Below the pieces are notes generated by a model. It made no database searches, was not told the DNA's origin, and saw nothing but the letters and a program-made list of their open reading frames with translations. Made by a program: the position numbers and the translations under genes. Shown piece by piece: positions 1-6,943 of a stretch of DNA of 43,208 bases. This stretch comes from Thiobacillus sp. 65-1059 (GTDB lineage Bacteria > Pseudomonadota > Gammaproteobacteria > Burkholderiales > Thiobacillaceae), in assembly GCA_001897675.1 (NCBI GenBank), contig MKUE01000010.1:1-43208 (forward strand). The letters run 5' to 3'. Positions within the stretch are counted from its first letter, which is position 1, and each line of letters opens with the position of its first letter.

Positions 1-529
1 TCATGATGGCGTCGTTCAACGCCACCTGCGACAGGGTGAAGTAGGGGTCGCCGCCGGTCAGTCGGCTCCACACGAACACCATCGCGGTGCACGGCGCGGC
101 GGCCAGCAGGATCAGCCCGGCGACGTAGCTGTCGAGCTGTTCTGCCGGCAGATACGGCGCAAATAAATGCCGGATGAAGAGCCACGCCAGCAGCGCCATC
201 GAGAACGGCTTCACCGCCCAGTTGACGAACAGCGTGACGCCGATGCCCTTCCAGTACGAGCGCACCTGGTGCAGCGCGGCAAAGTCGATCTTCATCAGCA
301 TCGGGATGATCATGACCCAGATCAGCAGGCCGACCGGAAGGTTGACCTGCGCGACTTCCATCCGCCCGAGCGCCTGGAACGGCGCCGGGAAAAGCTGGCC
401 CAGCAGCACCCCGGCGACGATGCACAGCGCCACCCACAGGCTGAGCCAGCGCTCGAACACGCTCATCGGCGCCGCTGCGCCGGCCATGCCGGCAGCACGC
501 TTGCCGATCACCCCGCACTGCGCGCTCAT
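1..529 (-). CDS. acr3: ACR3-type arsenite efflux transporter (partial, 3' end outside window)
   Basis: Arsenite exporter of the inner membrane, the last gene seen of the ars operon. The frame is open from an ATG at 529 to the left edge (176 codons), so only the N-terminal part is present. It shows several hydrophobic segments and the ACR3 hallmark [10 protein letters not shown], with the family's essential Cys, near the left edge. [14 protein letters not shown] near the N-terminus is also typical of ACR3. The ATG overlaps the arsC stop as ATGA, so translation is probably coupled. A second ATG at codon 22 (MSVFERW) matches the usual family start, so the first 21 residues may be an extension or may not be translated. 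ACR3 is a different family from the ArsB pump. The family call is firm; the exact start is less sure. Confidence 0.9.
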   Translation of the reverse strand, partial: MSAQCGVIGKRAAGMAGAAAPMSVFERWLSLWVALCIVAGVLLGQLFPAPFQALGRMEVAQVNLPVGLLIWVMIIPMLMKIDFAALHQVRSYWKGIGVTLFVNWAVKPFSMALLAWLFIRHLFAPYLPAEQLDSYVAGLILLAAAPCTAMVFVWSRLTGGDPYFTLSQVALNDAIM

Positions 530-1023
530 GTTGTCTTCCCGATAAGTTGTACCGCCTGCTGCAGCTTGATCCTGTCCAGCGTGGCGAACGGCAGGCTGAC
601 GAACATGGAAACTCGCCGTTGCATCTGGTTCATGGCGTCGACAAAGGCATGGCGCTTATGATCGTCGCCACCCTCTGCCGCCGCCGGGTCGGGGATGCCC
701 CAGTGCGCGCTCATCGGCTGCCCCGGCCACACCGGGCAGACTTCGCCCGCCGCCTTGTCGCACACGGTGATGACGAAATCCAGCCGCGGCGCATCGGCTT
801 GCGCGAATTCGTCCCACGGCTTGCTGCGCAGCTCGCCGGTAGGGAAATGGTTTTTTTCCAGCAGCGCCAGTGCGAACGGGTTGACCCGTCCGGCAGGATG
901 GCTGCCTGCGCTGAAAGCCCGGAAGCGCCCCTTGCCGAGATTGTTCAATAGCGATTCGGCCAGGATGGAACGCGCCGAATTGCCGGTGCACAGGAAGAGC
1001 ACGTTATAGACGGGGTCAGCCAT
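526..1023 (-). CDS. arsC: Arsenate reductase, LMW-phosphatase (thioredoxin-type) family
   Basis: Cytoplasmic enzyme that reduces arsenate to arsenite for export. The 165-residue protein has the low-molecular-weight phosphatase loop CTGNSARS with nucleophile Cys12 near the N-terminus. Cys88 and Cys96 could form the redox relay known in S. aureus pI258 ArsC, and Asp112 in IPDP could be the general acid. The relay spacing is one residue longer than in pI258 ArsC, and a C-terminal extension of about 45 residues follows the DP motif. It sits 15 bp after a second, different arsC and overlaps the pump gene by ATGA. It could instead use glutaredoxin or mycothiol-like partners; the sequence does not decide this. 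Confidence 0.9.
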   Translation of the reverse strand: MADPVYNVLFLCTGNSARSILAESLLNNLGKGRFRAFSAGSHPAGRVNPFALALLEKNHFPTGELRSKPWDEFAQADAPRLDFVITVCDKAAGEVCPVWPGQPMSAHWGIPDPAAAEGGDDHKRHAFVDAMNQMQRRVSMFVSLPFATLDRIKLQQAVQLIGKTT

Positions 1024-1038
1024 CGCAGGTCTCCGGGT

Positions 1039-1467
1039 TCAGCTGGCGGCCTGCAAGCCGAATTGGTCCCGCACCGCTGAAACCAGCCGGCTGCGGATGT
1101 CGTCGCGCACCGCGAGAAAGCTCTCCAGCGGCTCGCCGTGCGGATCGTGGAAAGGCAGATGAATCGCCGGGATCGGCCTGGGGAAGATCGGGCAGGCTTC
1201 CTTGGCGTTGTCGCACACCGTCACCACCAGGTCGATGGCCTCGGTCATCACCGCGTCGATGTCCTTCGGATGCAGGCCGTCGGTGTTCAGACCCGCATCC
1301 TTCAGCGCGGCGATCGCGCCGTCGGCCACCTTGGGCTGCGGCCGGGTGCCGGCGGACAGCGCGCGCACCTGGCCGGCGAGATCATGGTTCAGCAGCACTT
1401 CGGCCATCTGCGAGCGGCAGGAATTGCCGGTGCACAGCACCAGCACGGTATAGGGCTTTTCAGTCAC
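1039..1467 (-). CDS. arsC: Arsenate reductase, second LMW-phosphatase-type copy
   Basis: Second arsenate reductase, 142 residues. It has the P-loop CTGNSCRS (Cys12 nucleophile), Cys85 and Cys92 with the same spacing as the redox pair of S. aureus ArsC, and the HDP motif with Asp108 as likely general acid. Its length and motif spacing are closer to the classical thioredoxin-coupled enzyme than those of its neighbour. The two proteins differ widely outside the motifs, so they look like old paralogues or separate acquisitions rather than a fresh tandem duplication. The gene follows arsR by 90 bp in the same direction. Confidence 0.9.
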   Translation of the reverse strand: MTEKPYTVLVLCTGNSCRSQMAEVLLNHDLAGQVRALSAGTRPQPKVADGAIAALKDAGLNTDGLHPKDIDAVMTEAIDLVVTVCDNAKEACPIFPRPIPAIHLPFHDPHGEPLESFLAVRDDIRSRLVSAVRDQFGLQAAS

Positions 1468-1557
1468 GAGGGATCCTTGATGAAATGAAGATGGATAAAG
1501 GGAAGTTCAGCGGCAGAAGCCAACGGTCGCGCGACTGCGATATGCCGTGAAGACGGT

Positions 1558-1896
1558 TCACGTCGACGCCTTGTCGGTGGCGCAGGCCGGCGAACACACC
1601 GGCGAGCAGGGATTGCCGCCGCAGCAGTTTTCGGTGAGAAAACCGAGCAGCGCGTTCATGGTGGCGAAATTGGCGGTGTAGATGACGAAGCGTCCCGCCT
1701 GCTGCGAACTCACCATGTCGGCGTGCGACAGCTCCTTCAGGTGGAACGACAGCGAAGACGGCGGAATGCCGGTGAGTTCGCCGATTCTGCCGGCGGCCAG
1801 ACCGGCCGGACCGGCCTGGACCAGCGCACGGAAGACGGCCAGGCGGGAATCCTGGGCCAGGGCGGCAAGGGCGGCGACAACAGCTTTCGTTTCCAT
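1558..1896 (-). CDS. arsR: ArsR-family arsenite-responsive repressor
   Basis: Small winged-helix repressor (112 residues) that releases DNA when As(III) binds. Residues 5-80 form the ArsR helix-turn-helix domain, with IPPSSLSFHLKEL as recognition region. The helix lacks the ELCVCD-type metal site of E. coli ArsR. Instead the C-terminal tail has Cys91, Cys92, Cys97, Cys101 and Cys105, an arrangement that resembles the C-terminal Cys pair plus third Cys of the Acidithiobacillus ferrooxidans ArsR. It is the first gene of the operon. No clear Shine-Dalgarno precedes the ATG at 1896, so it may be weakly translated or leaderless. Confidence 0.9.
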   Translation of the reverse strand: METKAVVAALAALAQDSRLAVFRALVQAGPAGLAAGRIGELTGIPPSSLSFHLKELSHADMVSSQQAGRFVIYTANFATMNALLGFLTENCCGGNPCSPVCSPACATDKAST

Positions 1897-1897
1897 G

Positions 1898-1915
1898 TTT
1901 CAATGGTATTTGAAA
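1898..1915 (-). promoter_or_regulatory. Probable ArsR operator (inverted repeat)
   Basis: Perfect inverted repeat TTTCAA-N6-TTGAAA lying 2 bp upstream of the arsR start. It has the TTCA...TGAA shape of ArsR/SmtB-family operators and sits where binding would block initiation of the arsR-arsC-arsC-acr3 transcript. No convincing -35/-10 pair was resolved around it. Confidence 0.6.
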
Positions 1916-1971
1916 TATGGAATTCAAGGCAAATGAAATTTCGATGAATTCGGAAAATAGATCTGCGGGAG

Positions 1972-2120
1972 CCCCATCGGCCCGAGGGCGGGCCTCCTAC
2001 GTAACCCCCCGCCCTTGTAGGAGCGGCGCCCTCGCCGCGATTTTCGAACCGGCGCGAACAACCACCCCATCGGCCCGAGGGCGGGCCTCCTACATAACCC
2101 ACACTCGCCGCGATTTGCGT
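1972..2120. repeat. REP/BIME cluster 1 (left of RAYT)
   Basis: Two REP types alternate in opposite orientation. The minus-strand type at 1972-2000 and 2065-2093 begins GTAGGAGGCCCGCCC and folds by GGCCCG/CGGGCC. The plus-strand type at 2017-2046 begins GTAGGAGCGGCG and folds by GCGGCG/CGCCGC. A broken plus-type remnant with CTCGCCGCGATTTGCG ends the cluster at about 2120. The 5' GTAG tetranucleotide in front of a GC-rich hairpin is the signature of REPs processed by RAYT enzymes. The cluster directly abuts the transposase stop codon. Confidence 0.9.
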
Positions 2121-2130
2121 ACGGCCACCC

Positions 2131-2583
2131 TTACAGCCACACAGCATCCCAATGCGGGTAATCCCCGATCCGCTGGACCAGGCCTGCACGCAAGGGATTG
2201 GCAACGATGTACCGGGCCAGCTTCGCCAGGTCTTCCTCCTGGCGCAGGGCATGGTCATGAAATCCGCTCTGCCAGATTCGTCCCCCCAACCCATGCGCCG
2301 TCACGGCTTTGACCGCACCGACCACGTTCGACAATGCTGTCGTACCTTCCAACTGCAGCAGCCAGTGCATGTGATCGGGCATGATCACAAAAGCCAGTGT
2401 CGTCGCATCGCCGCGCGCCTGGGCTTCCCGCAGCGCATTGATCAGCACGCGCGCCGGGCGCAAATCGGAAAAAACCGGCTGCCGGTCGAAGGTGACAGTG
2501 GTGATGTGGTACACCTGCCTGGGCAGGGATACCCGTCCTTTGCGCAAATCCTTTCCGTGCGGCATGGTGTTTTGTGGCGGCAT
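2131..2583 (-). CDS. rayT: REP-associated tyrosine transposase (RAYT, Y1_Tnp family)
   Basis: Single-strand DNA nuclease of the IS200-like HUH superfamily, thought to spread REP elements. The 150-residue protein has an N-terminal YHITTVTFDRQPVF strand, the HUH metal site in FVIMPDHMHWLL, and YIVANPLRAGLV with the presumed catalytic Tyr, followed by the family's WDAVW-like end. It looks intact. It lies between REP clusters whose GTAG-headed hairpins are the expected substrate. Unlike an insertion sequence it has no flanking insertion sequence ends; RAYTs are usually single-copy, domesticated-looking genes. Confidence 0.92.
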   Translation of the reverse strand: MPPQNTMPHGKDLRKGRVSLPRQVYHITTVTFDRQPVFSDLRPARVLINALREAQARGDATTLAFVIMPDHMHWLLQLEGTTALSNVVGAVKAVTAHGLGGRIWQSGFHDHALRQEEDLAKLARYIVANPLRAGLVQRIGDYPHWDAVWL

Positions 2584-2645
2584 GGCTGGCTCAAGATAAG
2601 GAATGGACTATTTCGACTTGTGCAGCCCACCCACAACACCAACAC

Positions 2646-3010
2646 GTAGGAGCGGCGCCCTTGCCGCGATTTGCGGGCCGACGCGAACACCCATCGGCCC
2701 GGGGCGGGCCTGCTACGTGACCCGCGCCCCATTGTAGGAGCGGCGCCCCGCCGCGATTTGCGGGCCGACGCGAACACCACCCCATCGGCCCGGGGGCGGG
2801 CCTCCTACATAACCCGCGCCCCATTGTAGGAGCGGCGCCCCGCCGCGATTTGCGGGCCGACGCAAACACCACCCCATCGGCCCGGGGGCGGGCCTCCTAC
2901 ATAACCCGCGCCCCATTGTAGGAGCGGCGCCTTTATACCCTCTGGGTGCTCGCCGCGATTTTCGGACCGGCGCGACCACCACGGCATCGGCCCGAGGGCG
3001 GGCCTCCTAC
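2646..3010. repeat. REP/BIME cluster 2, four tandem BIME units of about 90 bp
   Basis: Plus-type REPs (GTAGGAGCGGCG) start at 2646, 2734, 2826 and 2918, spaced 88, 92 and 92 bp. Each is followed by a minus-type REP ending in CTCCTAC or CTGCTAC on the plus strand. Units two and three are almost identical, which suggests recent tandem amplification. The fourth plus-type REP is unusual: its hairpin loop is lengthened by about 20 bases (CCTTTATACCCTCTGGGTGCT, 21 bases) between the GCGGCG and CGCCGC arms. This cluster fills the 445-bp gap between RAYT and the next gene; nothing else was seen there. Confidence 0.9.
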
Positions 3011-3028
3011 CATCGGGCCAAGGGACGC

Positions 3029-4645
3029 TCACGCCTCCAGCATCTGCCGCGCCGCCGCCTCGGCCACCCTGATGCCGTCCACCCCGGCCGACAGAATTCC
3101 GCCGGCGTAGCCCGCGCCCTCGCCCGCCGGATACAGGCCTTTGACATTGACGCTCTGGAAATCGTCGCCGCGGGTGATGCGCAGCGGCGACGAGGTGCGC
3201 GTCTCGACGCCGGTGAGCACCGCGTCCTTCATGGCGAAGCCCTTGATCTGGCGGTCGAACGCCGGCAGCGCCTCGCGGATCGCCTCGATGGCGTAGTCCG
3301 GCAGGGTGGAGGCCAGATCGGTGAGATGGACGCCGGGCTTGTACGAGGGCTCGACGCTGCCGAGCCGGGTGGACGGCCTGCCATCGAGAAAGTCGCCGAC
3401 CAGCTGGCCCGGCGCGTCGTAATTGCCGCCGCCCAGTTCGAACGCGCGCGCTTCCAGGCGGCGCTGCAGTTCGATGCCGGCCAGCGGGTCGTCGCCGGGG
3501 AAATCCGCGGGCGTGATGCCGACGACAATGCCGGCGTTGGCGTTGCGCTCGTTGCGCGAATACTGGCTCATGCCGTTGGTCACCACGCAGTTCGGCTCGG
3601 ACGCGGCCGCCACCACCGTGCCGCCGGGGCACATGCAGAAGCTGTACACCGCACGGCCGTTCTTCGCATGGTGCACCAGCTTGTAGTCGGCCGCGCCGAG
3701 CAGCGGGTTGCCCGCGTTCGGCCCCAGCCGCGCGCGGTCGATCAGCGACTGCGGATGCTCGATGCGAAAACCGACCGAGAATGGCTTGGCTTCCATGTGG
3801 ATGCCGCGCGCGTGCAGCATCCCGAAGGTGTCGCGGGCGCTATGGCCGAGCGCGAGGATGACGTGTTCGCTGGCGAGCGTTTCGCCGCTCGCCAGCGTCA
3901 CCCCGCGGATATTTTTACCATCTGGGCCGTCCTCGATCAGCACATCGCTGACGCGCTGCTGGAAGCGGATCTCGCCGCCCAGCGCCTCGATCTGGTGGCG
4001 CATCGCCTCGACCATGCCGACCAGGCGGAAAGTGCCGATGTGCGGCTTCGATACGTACAGAATCTCCTCCGGCGCGCCCGCCTTGACGAACTCGGTCAGC
4101 ACCTTGCGGCCCAGATGCTGGGGATCCTTGATCTGGCTGTAGAGCTTGCCGTCGGAAAACGTCCCCGCCCCGCCCTCGCCGAACTGCACGTTGGACTCGG
4201 GGTTGAGCACGTGCTTGCGCCACAGGCCCCAGGTGTCCTGGGTGCGCTCGCGCACCGCCTTGCCGCGCTCCAGCACGATGGGCTTGAATCCCATCTGCGC
4301 CAGCACCAGCGCGGCGAAGATGCCGCAGGGGCCGAAGCCGATGACGAGCGGGCGCTCGCGCAGATTCTCCGGCGCATGGCCGACGAACCGGTAGTCCATG
4401 TCCGGCGCCGGCGCGAGGTGGCGGTCGTTGCGGAATTTCTTCAGCAGCGCCGCCTCGTTCCTGACCTCGACATCGACCGCGTAGATCAGCAGCAGCGCGT
4501 GCTTTTTTCGGGCATCGTAGCTGCGCTTGAAAATGCTGAAGCCGACGAGCGCGTCGTCCGCCAGTTCCAGGCGCTGCAGGATCGCCGCGCGCAGGGCCTC
4601 GGGCGGATGGTCGAGCGGGAGTTTGAGTTCAGTCAGTCGCAGCAT
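3029..4645 (-). CDS. FAD-dependent dehydrogenase of the COG2509 type
   Basis: Cytoplasmic flavoprotein of 538 residues with unknown substrate. After about 100 N-terminal residues comes the dinucleotide-binding motif GFGPCGIFAAL (103-113), then LERGKAV for the FAD ribose, and GEGGAGTFSDGKL at about 156-168, a family hallmark. The C-terminal GLYPAGEGAGYAGGILSAG is the second FAD contact region. This layout matches the uncharacterised FAD-dependent dehydrogenases annotated as NAD(P)/FAD-dependent oxidoreductase. The length is typical. It is isolated by BIME clusters on both sides and is probably transcribed alone. Confidence 0.85.
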   Translation of the reverse strand: MLRLTELKLPLDHPPEALRAAILQRLELADDALVGFSIFKRSYDARKKHALLLIYAVDVEVRNEAALLKKFRNDRHLAPAPDMDYRFVGHAPENLRERPLVIGFGPCGIFAALVLAQMGFKPIVLERGKAVRERTQDTWGLWRKHVLNPESNVQFGEGGAGTFSDGKLYSQIKDPQHLGRKVLTEFVKAGAPEEILYVSKPHIGTFRLVGMVEAMRHQIEALGGEIRFQQRVSDVLIEDGPDGKNIRGVTLASGETLASEHVILALGHSARDTFGMLHARGIHMEAKPFSVGFRIEHPQSLIDRARLGPNAGNPLLGAADYKLVHHAKNGRAVYSFCMCPGGTVVAAASEPNCVVTNGMSQYSRNERNANAGIVVGITPADFPGDDPLAGIELQRRLEARAFELGGGNYDAPGQLVGDFLDGRPSTRLGSVEPSYKPGVHLTDLASTLPDYAIEAIREALPAFDRQIKGFAMKDAVLTGVETRTSSPLRITRGDDFQSVNVKGLYPAGEGAGYAGGILSAGVDGIRVAEAAARQMLEA

Positions 4646-4703
4646 GTGTTTTTAAACGTATCGGTTGAAACAGTCATCGCAAAGCCCGCAGCGCCGTGGC
4701 GAC

Positions 4704-4863
4704 CCATCGCCCCGAGGGCGGGGCTCCTACAAAAAACCACCGCGATCCGTGCGGGAACGCCTGAACGACGGACCATGGCAACCTTGTAGGAGCGGCGCCC
4801 TCGCCGCGATTTGCGGGTCCCTGTCAAACCACAGATCCTTCGCCCCGGGGGCGGGCCTCCTAC
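4704..4863. repeat. REP/BIME cluster 3
   Basis: Minus-type REP at about 4704-4730 (CCCCGAGGGCGGGGCTCCTAC on the plus strand read as its complement), plus-type REP starting at 4786 (GTAGGAGCGGCGCCCTCGCC), and another minus-type REP ending at 4863. The cluster fills the 259-bp gap between two convergent-free, same-strand flavoprotein genes and may act as a hairpin-rich terminator or mRNA-stability block. Confidence 0.85.
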
Positions 4864-4904
4864 AAAAACCACCGCCCGATCGCTACACCACCGTCTCCCG
4901 GCCC

Positions 4905-6173
4905 TCAGCTCATGGCTTTCACGAACTCCAGCACCCCCATCCCGGCGGCGCGCCCGCTGGCGAAGCAGGCCGTCAGCAGATAGCCGCCGGTGGGCGCTTC
5001 CCAGTCGAGCATCTCGCCGGCGCAGAACACGCCCGGCAGAGCGCGCAGCATCAGGTGCGCGTCGAGCGCCTCGAAGCGCACGCCGCCCGCGCTGCTGATC
5101 GCTTCGTCGAGCGGGCGTGGGGCGACGAGCGTGAGCGGCAGCGATTTTATCGCGTGGGCGAGTTTGATTGGGTCATTCAATTGCGCCTCCGCCAGGATTT
5201 CGCGCAGCAGCGCCATTTTCACGCCTCGGATTCCGGCGCGGCTTTGCAGATGGCTGGACAGCGAACGCGCGCCGCGCGGATGGGCGACCTCGGCGGCGAC
5301 CCGCGTCAGTGTCTTGTCGGGCGCCAGATCGAGTTGCACCGTCAGCGCCCCCTGCGCGGCAATCGCATCGCGCAGCGGCGCCGACAGCGCATACACCAGG
5401 CTGCCCTCGATGCCGCCATCGGACAGCATCAGTTCGCCACGGCGCTCATGCGGCTGCCCGGCGGTGTCGGTGAAACGCAGCGCCACGGTTTTCAGCGGCT
5501 GCCCGGCGAAGCGGCTGCGCAGGTGTTCGCTCCAGCCGCCCGCCACATCGAAGCCGCAGTTCGACGGCAGCAAGGGGGCCAGCTCGACCCCGCGCTGCGC
5601 CAGCAGCGGCATCCATGCGCCGTCCGACCCCAGCTTCGCCCAGCTGCCGCCGCCCAGCGCCAGCACCACCGCATCCGCCTGAGCGAACTGTTCTCCTTCG
5701 GGGACGCCGAAGCGCAGCACGCCCGTTTCGCTCCACCCCAGCCAGCGATGCCGCACATGGAACCGCACCCCGGCTTCGCGCAGCCGGTGCAGCCACGCGC
5801 GCAGCAGCGGCGCGGCCTTCATGTCCCGGGGAAACACGCGCCCCGACGAGCCGACGAAGGTCTCGACCCCCAGTCCGTGTATCCACTCGCGCAGCGCGGC
5901 AGGGGGAAAGCCTTGCAGCAGCGGCTTGATCGCGGCAACACGCGCGCCGTAACGCGACAGAAAAACGTCGAACGGCTCGGAATGGGTGATGTTCATCCCG
6001 CCCACCCCGGCCAGCAGGAACTTGCGCCCCAGCGACGGCATGGCATCGTACAGGTCGACCCGCACGCCACCCTGCGACAGGGCTTCGGCGGCCATCAGGC
6101 CGGCCGGGCCGCCACCGATAACAGCAACAGCGCTCACGGATGAATTGAAGGGATTGAGCAGCGCATCATGCAT
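4905..6173 (-). CDS. HI0933/TIGR03862-type flavoprotein
   Basis: FAD-binding oxidoreductase of 422 residues with no known substrate. The N-terminal motif IGGGPAGLMAAEAL (about 19-32) binds FAD. GRKFLLAGVGGMNITHSEP is the diagnostic stretch of the HI0933-like family. The C-terminal VFCAGEMLDWEAPTGGYLL and ACFASGRAAG complete the fold. These features fit the PP_4765-type subgroup. It is unrelated in sequence to the neighbouring flavoprotein beyond the nucleotide-binding fold. The next gene upstream is the toxin gene, 62 bp away. Confidence 0.85.
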   Translation of the reverse strand: MHDALLNPFNSSVSAVAVIGGGPAGLMAAEALSQGGVRVDLYDAMPSLGRKFLLAGVGGMNITHSEPFDVFLSRYGARVAAIKPLLQGFPPAALREWIHGLGVETFVGSSGRVFPRDMKAAPLLRAWLHRLREAGVRFHVRHRWLGWSETGVLRFGVPEGEQFAQADAVVLALGGGSWAKLGSDGAWMPLLAQRGVELAPLLPSNCGFDVAGGWSEHLRSRFAGQPLKTVALRFTDTAGQPHERRGELMLSDGGIEGSLVYALSAPLRDAIAAQGALTVQLDLAPDKTLTRVAAEVAHPRGARSLSSHLQSRAGIRGVKMALLREILAEAQLNDPIKLAHAIKSLPLTLVAPRPLDEAISSAGGVRFEALDAHLMLRALPGVFCAGEMLDWEAPTGGYLLTACFASGRAAGMGVLEFVKAMS

Positions 6174-6235
6174 CTTCGCCCCACATCCCCGGCCCCTCAG
6201 GGTGCCGGGCCGGAACCACTACTGGCTTGCTTCCT

Positions 6236-6535
6236 TCAGTGATAGTCATCTTCGCGCTGATGGCGGATAGCAAGGATGGTGACGATCTCGTCGTTTTCTA
6301 TTTCGAACAATGCAACGTAGCCGGCGGCCCCGAACGGGATCACCATTTCACGCAAAAATGGATTATTTGGAACTGCTTTTCGACAGGTAAAAGGGAATTC
6401 CTGAAGAACCACAATGCTCTTGCCAATGGCTTCGCGTGCCAGGCTTGCAGCGTGCGGGTCACGCTCCAGCAAAAAGGCATATAGCCGATGCAGATCGTCC
6501 CGCGCCGCCCTGGTGTAGCGAACGCGATAGCTCAC
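6236..6535 (-). CDS. ParE/RelE-type toxin
   Basis: 99-residue toxin of the ParE/RelE superfamily. The start SYRVRYTRAARDDLHRLYAFL is the typical first strand and helix. The end, VALFEIENDEIVTILAIRHQREDDY, is the typical strand pair with conserved Arg/His. The gene overlaps the upstream antitoxin by ATGA (6532-6535). ParE proteins poison gyrase and RelE proteins cut mRNA; the sequence favours ParE but does not decide. Confidence 0.85.
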   Translation of the reverse strand: MSYRVRYTRAARDDLHRLYAFLLERDPHAASLAREAIGKSIVVLQEFPFTCRKAVPNNPFLREMVIPFGAAGYVALFEIENDEIVTILAIRHQREDDYH

Positions 6536-6804
6536 TTGCCCGGCTTGGCTCGCGCCTTGCCGACCATTCCATCCAGTTCGCGCAAGACCTCGTCAGCGGT
6601 GAAGTACTCGCCCGTCCGCTGCGCCTCATCTCGTGACGCCAGGCCACGAACAATAAACGCCTGCTGCGCCCGCCGGTGATCAATGCTGATGCGCAAGGAC
6701 TGCTCGACAAAGCTGGAGAGGGTTTCCCCTTCCTGCAGGACGCTTTCGGCAGCCTGCCTTAGCTCGGGATCGACACGGAGCGAAGGGATAGTGGCAGTTT
6801 TCAT
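6532..6804 (-). CDS. Antitoxin partner (ribbon-helix-helix type)
   Basis: 90-residue antitoxin. TATIPSLRVDPELRQAAESVLQEGETLSSFVEQSLR has the strand-helix-helix pattern of a CopG/ParD-like DNA-binding domain. The rest, with DEVLRELDGMVGKARAKPGK, is a charged tail that would wrap the toxin. The ATG at 6804 was preferred to one 27 bases upstream because AAGGAG lies 8 bases before it. The longer start would also fall inside a palindrome. The pair is an isolated two-gene operon between the flavoprotein and the polysaccharide locus. Confidence 0.82.
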   Translation of the reverse strand: MKTATIPSLRVDPELRQAAESVLQEGETLSSFVEQSLRISIDHRRAQQAFIVRGLASRDEAQRTGEYFTADEVLRELDGMVGKARAKPGK

Positions 6805-6820
6805 GAACGACTCCTTGCGT

Positions 6821-6835
6821 TGCATTTGCAATGCA
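6821..6835 (-). promoter_or_regulatory. Palindrome upstream of the toxin-antitoxin operon
   Basis: Perfect inverted repeat TGCATT-TGC-AATGCA, 16 bp upstream of the antitoxin start. Type II antitoxins usually repress their own operon at such a site, so this is the likely autoregulatory operator. Confidence 0.5.
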
Positions 6836-6943
6836 GTATGCCGACCTCATGAAGACAAGGCAAGCTGCGTGTGCCGGGTCGGAAGGCCCACACTCTGGGC
6901 GAAGGCTTACTCCACTGAGGCTGGCGGTGAATGCGCTTCGCAA

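Noticed and set aside
2646-3010. Regular 88-92-bp spacing that could be taken for a CRISPR array
   Set aside because: The whole unit is repeated, there are no unique spacers of constant length, and the units are inverted hairpin pairs next to a RAYT, so they are BIMEs.
2805-3632. 275-codon minus-strand frame across the BIME array and the flavoprotein end
   Set aside because: It is out of frame with the well-supported flavoprotein gene and translates REP DNA.
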